64,000 nucleotides of DNA from contig NZ_UUON01000048.1 of the NCBI RefSeq assembly GCF_900590885.1, positions 1-64,000 on the forward strand. Reading direction: 5' to 3'. The notes beneath the pieces were generated by a model, which was not told the origin of the DNA, did not search any database, and was given only the letters and a program-made list of their open reading frames with translations. Position numbers and translations under genes: made by a program. Shown here one piece after another: positions 58,944-64,000 of this stretch. The stretch comes from Pseudomonas viridiflava. Lineage in GTDB: Bacteria > Pseudomonadota > Gammaproteobacteria > Pseudomonadales > Pseudomonadaceae. Positions within the stretch are counted from its first letter, which is position 1. Every line of letters starts with the position of its first letter.

Positions 58944-60062
58944 ATGCGTCATCAGGTAGATGAACTGATCGCGCCCGTGCCAGGAACGGCGCGGCAGATC
59001 CACAGTTTCCACTTCGGCCCGCAGCAGGCCGCAGGCAAGGTCTACATTCAGTCGTCGCTGCACGCCGATGAGCTGCCGGGCATGCTGGTGGCCTGGCACT
59101 TGAAGGTGCGCCTGGCCGAGTTGGCCGCCGTCGGGCGGCTGTTGAGCGAGGTTGTGCTGGTGCCCATCGCCAACCCGGTGGGCCTGGAACAGGTGTTGAT
59201 GGATATCCCGCTGGGCCGTTACGAGCTGGAAAGCGGGCAGAACTTCAATCGCCTGTTTGTCGACCTCAGTGAAGCCGTCGGCAACCAGGTCGAGGAATTG
59301 CTCGGCGACGATCCCCAGCGAAACGTCGAGTTGATACGTACCGCGCTGTCCGCTGCCCTCGCCGGGCAACGCGCCGAGACCCAACTGCAATCCCAGCGTC
59401 TGGTGCTGCAACGCCTGGCCTGCGACGCCGAGATGGTGCTGGACCTGCATTGCGACTTCGAAGCCGTGGCGCACCTGTACACCACGCCTGAGGCCTGGCC
59501 GCAGGTGGAACCGTTGGCGCGCTATATCGGTTCGGAAGCCAACTTGCTGGCCACCGACTCCGGAGGGCAGTCCTTCGATGAGTGTTTCACCCTGGTGTGG
59601 TGGCAATTGCAACAGCGTTTTGCCGGGCGGTTTCCGATCCCCATGGGCAGCTTCTCGGTGACCGTCGAGTTGCGCGGCCAGGGCGACGTCAATCATGGCC
59701 TCGCCGCCCTCGATTGCCAGGCGATCATCGACTATTTGATTCACTTCGGCGCCATCAGCGGCGAAGCGCCGCCCCTGCCCGACCTGCCCTACCCGGCCAC
59801 CCCGCTGGCGGGCGTGGAACCGGTGGCGACGCCGGTCGGCGGCCTGCTGGTGTTCACAGCGCTGCCCGGTGAATACCTGGAAGCCGGCCAGCTGATCGCT
59901 GAAATCATCGACCCCATTACCGACCGCGTAATGCCTGTGCACTGCCGGAAGGCCGGCCTGCTTTACGCCCGTTCGCTACGCCGCATGGCCACTGCCGGGA
60001 TGGTCATCGGCCATGTCGCAGGCCTTGATGCCTACCGTAGCGGCTACCTACTTTCGCCTTGA
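58944..60062 (+). CDS. Succinylglutamate desuccinylase/aspartoacylase-family hydrolase (AotO-like)
   Basis: A 372-residue zinc carboxypeptidase-like protein. Zn ligands are in SSLHADELPGMLVAW (HxxE) and LDLHCDFEAVAH, with the catalytic Glu probably in FSVTVELRGQGDV. It is encoded inside a transporter operon just as AotO is in P. aeruginosa aotJQMOP. It may deacylate an imported N-acyl amino acid, but no substrate can be assigned. AGGAG precedes the ATG by seven bases. Confidence 0.85.
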   Translation: MRHQVDELIAPVPGTARQIHSFHFGPQQAAGKVYIQSSLHADELPGMLVAWHLKVRLAELAAVGRLLSEVVLVPIANPVGLEQVLMDIPLGRYELESGQNFNRLFVDLSEAVGNQVEELLGDDPQRNVELIRTALSAALAGQRAETQLQSQRLVLQRLACDAEMVLDLHCDFEAVAHLYTTPEAWPQVEPLARYIGSEANLLATDSGGQSFDECFTLVWWQLQQRFAGRFPIPMGSFSVTVELRGQGDVNHGLAALDCQAIIDYLIHFGAISGEAPPLPDLPYPATPLAGVEPVATPVGGLLVFTALPGEYLEAGQLIAEIIDPITDRVMPVHCRKAGLLYARSLRRMATAGMVIGHVAGLDAYRSGYLLSP

Positions 60063-60075
60063 GGATGCACGCCCC

Positions 60076-60840
60076 ATGTACAAATTGACCGTTGAAGGCC
60101 TGCATAAAAGCTATGGCGACAACCAGGTGCTCAAAGGTGTTTCGCTCAAGGCCAAGACCGGTGACGTGATCAGCCTGATCGGCGCCAGTGGCTCGGGCAA
60201 GAGCACCTTTTTGCGCTGCATCAACTTTCTCGAAACCCCCAACGACGGCGCGATGACCCTCGACGGCCAGCCGATCCGCATGGTCAGCGACCGCAATGGC
60301 ATGCGCGTGGCCGACGATGCCGAACTGCAACGCCTGCGCACCCGGCTGGCGATGGTGTTCCAGCACTTCAACCTGTGGAGCCACATGAGCGTGCTGGAAA
60401 ACATCACCATGGCCCCGCGCCGGGTGCTGGGCTGCAGCAAGAAGGACGCCGAAGACCGCGCCCGTCGTTACCTCGACAAAGTCGGCCTGCCGGCGCGCGT
60501 GGCCGATCAATACCCGGCGTTCCTGTCCGGCGGCCAGCAGCAGCGGGTGGCCATCGCCCGCGCCCTGGCGATGGAGCCGGAGGTGATGCTGTTCGACGAA
60601 CCCACCTCGGCCCTCGACCCGGAGCTGGTCGGCGAAGTGCTGAAGGTGATCCAGGGCCTGGCCGAAGAAGGCCGCACCATGATCATGGTGACCCACGAGA
60701 TGAGCTTTGCGCGCAAGGTCTCGAGCCAGGTGCTGTTCCTGCACCAGGGCCTGGTGGAGGAGCAAGGCGCACCGGAGGATGTGTTGGGCAATCCGAAGAG
60801 CGAGCGCTTGCAGCAATTTTTGAGCGGCAATTTGAAGTAA
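60076..60840 (+). CDS. Amino acid ABC transporter ATPase (HisP/AotP-like)
   Basis: A 254-residue HisP-type ATPase: Walker A GASGSGKSTFLRC, Q-loop MVFQHFNLWSHMSV, signature LSGGQQQRVAIARALAM, Walker B VMLFDEPTSALDPELV and switch His in MVTHEMSFARKV. ATG 60076 follows TGAGGA; an upstream in-frame ATG at 60013 lies within the hydrolase gene. In P. aeruginosa argR follows aotP; here the helicase follows instead. Confidence 0.94.
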   Translation: MYKLTVEGLHKSYGDNQVLKGVSLKAKTGDVISLIGASGSGKSTFLRCINFLETPNDGAMTLDGQPIRMVSDRNGMRVADDAELQRLRTRLAMVFQHFNLWSHMSVLENITMAPRRVLGCSKKDAEDRARRYLDKVGLPARVADQYPAFLSGGQQQRVAIARALAMEPEVMLFDEPTSALDPELVGEVLKVIQGLAEEGRTMIMVTHEMSFARKVSSQVLFLHQGLVEEQGAPEDVLGNPKSERLQQFLSGNLK

Positions 60841-60853
60841 ACCTTTGCGCCGC

Positions 60854-60882
60854 CTGGAGGGTCTGTGGAATAGGCCCTCCAG
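60854..60882 (+). terminator. Hairpin between the transporter ATPase and Lhr helicase genes
   Basis: CTGGAGGG (60854-60861) pairs with CCCTCCAG (60875-60882) around a 13-base loop. There is no T-tract; the stem lies 16 bases before the helicase ATG and may instead affect its translation. Confidence 0.4.
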
Positions 60883-60897
60883 AGCGTTCGCAGCCGC

Positions 60898-63378
60898 ATG
60901 GCAAAACCCCTCGACTTCGCCAAAACGTGGTTTGCCGCCAAGGGCTGGAAGCCGTTCGCGTTCCAGAAAGAGGTGTGGGCGGCAGTGCGCGAGGGCCGCT
61001 CGGGCCTGCTGCATGCCAGCACCGGCGCGGGTAAAACCTATGCTTTGTGGTTTGCCGCGCTCAATCGGTTCGCTATCACTCGCCCGCCGGCCACCGGCAA
61101 ACGCAAACCGCCCGCCGAGCCGCTGACCGTATTGTGGATCACGCCCATGCGCGCGCTGGCCGCCGACACCGCCCGCGCCCTCGAAGCCCCGCTGCAAGCC
61201 CTGCAGATTCCCTGGAGCGTCGGCTTGCGCACCGGCGACACCAGCAGCAGCGAACGCGCGCGCCAGACCCGTCGCCAGCCCACCGCGCTGGTCACCACCC
61301 CGGAAAGCCTGACCCTGATGCTCGCCCGCGCCGACAGCCAAGTCAGCCTCGCGCACCTGCGCATGGTGGTGGTGGATGAATGGCATGAATTGATCGGCAA
61401 CAAACGCGGCGTGCAGCTGCAATTGGCGTTGGCGCGGCTGCGGCGTTGGCATCCGCAGCTGATGGTGTGGGGCATTTCGGCGACCTTGGGTAACCAGTCC
61501 CACGCATTGGACGTTTTGGTCCCACAAGGCGGCGGGATCAACGTGCAGGGCCAGACGGCCAAACAACTGCTGGTCGACACCTTGCTGCCGCCGGTCGCCG
61601 AGCGCTTTCCCTGGGCCGGGCATATTGGCTTGAAGATGCTGCCGCAAGTGGTGGCCGAGGTGGAGTCCAGCCGCAGTTGCCTGGTGTTTACCAACACGCG
61701 CGCGCAGTCGGAGATCTGGTACCAGGCGCTGCTGGAGGCGCGTCCGGATTGGGCCGGGCTGATTGCCCTGCACCATGGCTCGCTGTCGCGGGAAACCCGC
61801 GATTGGGTCGAACGCGCCTTGAAAGACGGCCAGCTCAAGGCCGTGGTGTGTACCTCCAGCCTGGACTTGGGGGTGGATTTCCTGCCGGTGGAGCGCGTGT
61901 TGCAGATCGGTTCGGCCAAGGGCGTCGCGCGTCTGATGCAACGCGCCGGGCGCTCGGGGCATGCGCCGGGGCGGCCCTCGCGGGTGACCTTGGTGCCGAC
62001 TCACAGCCTGGAGCTGGTGGAGGCGGCCGCAGCACAGGACGCCATAGCCCAGCGGCGCATCGAAGCGCGGCAATCGCCGCACAAGCCGTTGGATGTACTC
62101 GTACAGCATTTGGTCAGCATGGCCTTGGGCGGCGGTTTCACCCCCGAGGCGTTGCTGGCGGAAGTCCGTGGCGCCTGGGCCTATCGCGACCTTACCGACG
62201 CCGATTGGGCCTGGGCCCTGGGGTTTGTACGCCATGGCGGCCTGTCGCTCACCGCCTACCCGGATTACCGCCGCGTGGAGCCCGACGAACACGGCATCTG
62301 GCGTGTTCCCGATGCACGGCTGGCGCGGCGCCATCGCATGAGCGTGGGCACCATCGTCAGCGACGCCAGCATCCAGTTGAAATTCTGGAGCAAAGGCGGT
62401 GGCGGCAAAAACCTGGGCAGTGTCGAAGAAGGTTTTATCGCGCGGCTCAAGCCGGGTGACGGTTTTTTGTTTGCCGGGCGTTTGCTGGAACTGGTGCGGG
62501 TGGAAAACATGACCGCCTATGTGCGCCGCAGCAGCGCCAAAAAAGCCGCCGTACCGCGCTGGAATGGCGGGCGCATGCCGCTTTCCAACGAGCTGGCCCA
62601 AGCGGTGGTCGAGCGCTTGGATGCGGCCGCGCACGGTCATTTCGACGGCCCGGAGATGCAGGCGGTGCAACCCCTGTTGCAGACGCAGTTACGCTGGTCG
62701 GGCTTGCCCACGCGCGAGCATTTGCTGGCCGAAGCGTTGAAATCCCGCGAGGGGTGGCACCTGTTTCTCTACCCGTTTGCCGGGCGCCAGGTGCACCTGG
62801 GGCTGGCGAGCTTATTGGCGTGGCGAGTGAGCCGGGGTCAGCCGGTGACCTTCTCGATTGCCGTCAATGACTACGGGCTGGAGTTGCTGAGTGCTACGCC
62901 GGTGGACTGGCCGCAGCTGTTGAGCGAAGCGCTGCTGAGCCCTGAGCAATTGCTGGCGGACGTAGTGGCCAGCCTGAACGCCGGGGAACTCGCCCTGCGG
63001 CGCTTTCGCGAGATTGCGCGGATCGCCGGGCTGGTGTTTGCCGGCTACCCCGGCGCGCCCAAAAGCACGCGCCAGGTGCAGGCGTCCAGCGGGTTGTTCT
63101 TTGAAGTGTTCAAGCAATATGACCCGCAGAACCTGTTGCTGGCCCAGGCTGGGGAAGAAGTCCTGCGTGATGAGTTGGATATTCGCCGGCTGGAGGAGAC
63201 GTTGCGTCACCTGTCGGCGCTGAAACTGGACCTGCATAGGATCGAACGGCCTACACCGCTGGCGTTCCCATTGCTGGTGGAGCGCATGCGCGAAAGCATG
63301 AGTTCGGAAAAACTCTCGGAGCGCATTGCGCGGATGGTCAAGGATTTGGAAAAAGTCGCGGACAACGGGAAGCGCTGA
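60898..63378 (+). CDS. Ligase-associated DEAD/DEAH-box helicase (Lhr-Core)
   Basis: An 826-residue superfamily 2 3'-5' helicase. Walker A is ASTGAGKTYALWF (K46), TPMRALAADTARAL is motif Ia, the DEAH-like box is VVVDEWHELIGNKRG (D160-H163), motif III WGISATLGN, motif V SSLDLGVDFLPVERV and motif VI RLMQRAGRSGHAPGRP. The C-terminal part has the winged-helix and Lhr-specific domains. Length equals that of Lhr-Core, shorter than full Lhr (about 1500). It overlaps the MPE gene by one base (TGATG). Confidence 0.94.
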   Translation: MAKPLDFAKTWFAAKGWKPFAFQKEVWAAVREGRSGLLHASTGAGKTYALWFAALNRFAITRPPATGKRKPPAEPLTVLWITPMRALAADTARALEAPLQALQIPWSVGLRTGDTSSSERARQTRRQPTALVTTPESLTLMLARADSQVSLAHLRMVVVDEWHELIGNKRGVQLQLALARLRRWHPQLMVWGISATLGNQSHALDVLVPQGGGINVQGQTAKQLLVDTLLPPVAERFPWAGHIGLKMLPQVVAEVESSRSCLVFTNTRAQSEIWYQALLEARPDWAGLIALHHGSLSRETRDWVERALKDGQLKAVVCTSSLDLGVDFLPVERVLQIGSAKGVARLMQRAGRSGHAPGRPSRVTLVPTHSLELVEAAAAQDAIAQRRIEARQSPHKPLDVLVQHLVSMALGGGFTPEALLAEVRGAWAYRDLTDADWAWALGFVRHGGLSLTAYPDYRRVEPDEHGIWRVPDARLARRHRMSVGTIVSDASIQLKFWSKGGGGKNLGSVEEGFIARLKPGDGFLFAGRLLELVRVENMTAYVRRSSAKKAAVPRWNGGRMPLSNELAQAVVERLDAAAHGHFDGPEMQAVQPLLQTQLRWSGLPTREHLLAEALKSREGWHLFLYPFAGRQVHLGLASLLAWRVSRGQPVTFSIAVNDYGLELLSATPVDWPQLLSEALLSPEQLLADVVASLNAGELALRRFREIARIAGLVFAGYPGAPKSTRQVQASSGLFFEVFKQYDPQNLLLAQAGEEVLRDELDIRRLEETLRHLSALKLDLHRIERPTPLAFPLLVERMRESMSSEKLSERIARMVKDLEKVADNGKR

Positions 63379-64000
63379 TGCATTGCACACTGACGCTGGA
63401 GGGTGAAGAGCTGTGGTTGCTGGCGGACAAGGCCGTGTATTGGCCTGCGCGTCGGTGCCTGTTGATCGCCGATGCGCACTTTGGCAAGGCTTCGGCGTAT
63501 CGCAGCCTGGGGCAGCCGGTGCCGCAGGGCACCACCAGCGCCAACCTGCTGCGCCTTGAGCGGCTGATAACGGCGCTGCCGTGCGAACAGGTGATCTTTC
63601 TCGGGGACTTCCTCCACGGCCCCGGCTCCCATGCCAGCGGCACGCTGAGCGCCTTGCGAGCGTGGCGTGAGCGGTATTCGGGAATTGGCATGACGCTGAT
63701 TCGCGGCAATCACGACAAACGCGCGGGCGACCCGCCTGCGGACCTGCGGATCGAAGTGGTCGCGGAGCCGCTGCTGATGGGGCCTTTCGCCCTGCAACAC
63801 GAGCCGGATGCGCACCCCAGCCACCACGTACTGGCGGGGCATGTGCACCCGGTGTATCACTTGCGCGGCAAGGGCCGGCAGCGGTTGCGCCTGCCGTGCT
63901 TCCGAATCGGTGCGCGCGTCAGCCTGCTGCCGGCGTTCGGCGCATTTACCGGCGGTTATGCAGTGGAGCAGAACACAGACTGCCGAATCTTCGTGGTCGG
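63378..64000 (+). CDS. pdeM: Ligase-associated DNA damage response endonuclease PdeM/MPE (3' end outside window)
   Basis: Binuclear metallophosphoesterase, open to the window edge at 207 codons with no stop. Metal ligands are all present: DAH (D32-H34, LLIADAHFGK), GDFLHG (G76-D77), GNHDKR (G110-D113) and AGHVHP (H155, H157). P. putida MPE is a Mn-dependent endonuclease of the same operon type. The remaining C-terminal residues lie beyond position 64000. Confidence 0.93.
   Translation, partial: MHCTLTLEGEELWLLADKAVYWPARRCLLIADAHFGKASAYRSLGQPVPQGTTSANLLRLERLITALPCEQVIFLGDFLHGPGSHASGTLSALRAWRERYSGIGMTLIRGNHDKRAGDPPADLRIEVVAEPLLMGPFALQHEPDAHPSHHVLAGHVHPVYHLRGKGRQRLRLPCFRIGARVSLLPAFGAFTGGYAVEQNTDCRIFVV

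Noticed and set aside
60004..62670. Very long open frame on the minus strand opposite the transporter ATPase and helicase genes
   Set aside because: High-GC shadow of well-supported genes on the other strand; composition rich in Arg/Gln/His/Gly, no family motif.

Overview
The window is a chromosomal segment of a Pseudomonas of the fluorescens group. The evidence is the high-GC codon use, many short palindromic REP elements of the GTGGGAGGGGGCTTGCCCCC type, and a core gene set (rapA, braCDEFG, slyB, pdxH, dinG, quiP-like) in an order close to that I recall from P. aeruginosa. I see no rRNA, tRNA, insertion sequence, prophage or CRISPR array. Nearly all DNA is coding; gaps hold REP sequences, terminators and promoters.

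Layout. 0-0.7 kb: a dispersed repeat, a CcoM-like cbb3-oxidase microprotein under an ANR-type box, and a 53-residue charged protein. 0.8-3.8 kb: LysR regulator, RidA-like protein and class V aminotransferase, with a small proline-rich protein convergent to them. 4-9 kb: rapA, an MFS carrier and a YkgJ-type cysteine-cluster protein. 9.1-13.8 kb: an MHYT-GGDEF-EAL cyclic-di-GMP protein and a stand-alone tubulin/FtsZ-like GTPase. 14-19.7 kb: DUF2288 and the branched-chain amino acid importer braCDEFG. 19.7-22.3 kb: a bufferin-type metallophore operon (precursor, MNIO maturase, BufC partner, DoxX). 22.3-28.9 kb: LysR/SDR pair, a lipoprotein, an FAD oxidoreductase, a cysteine-synthase-fold enzyme and nhaA. 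28.9-29.65 kb: a gene-poor region with a tiny ORF, a 20-bp direct repeat and three strong hairpins. 29.7-42.3 kb: slyB, pdxH, an OmpA lipoprotein, a class C beta-lactamase-fold esterase, a GH50-like glycosidase, dinG, CopD, a collagen-like secreted protein, a second OmpA protein and a YchJ/LEA-lipoprotein/SEC-C cluster. 42.4-50.1 kb: a two-component system divergent from a TonB receptor and a FecCD-type ABC importer. 50.2-53.5 kb: GST and an AHL-acylase-like protein. 53.7-64 kb: a four-gene DNA-repair set (exonuclease, ATP-dependent ligase, Lhr-Core helicase, MPE/PdeM nuclease) split into two pairs by a complete basic-amino-acid ABC transporter locus with a sigma-54 promoter.

Strongest leads: (1) the orphan tubulin-like GTPase; (2) the bufferin operon; (3) the split Lhr-Core/MPE/Exo/Lig repair set; (4) the 28.9-29.5 kb non-coding region with a 32-residue ORF; (5) a REP sub-family carrying a 16-bp internal insertion, found only from 42 to 57 kb; (6) the ANR-box/CcoM pair. 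All functional calls rest on motif recognition by eye; no database search was run.
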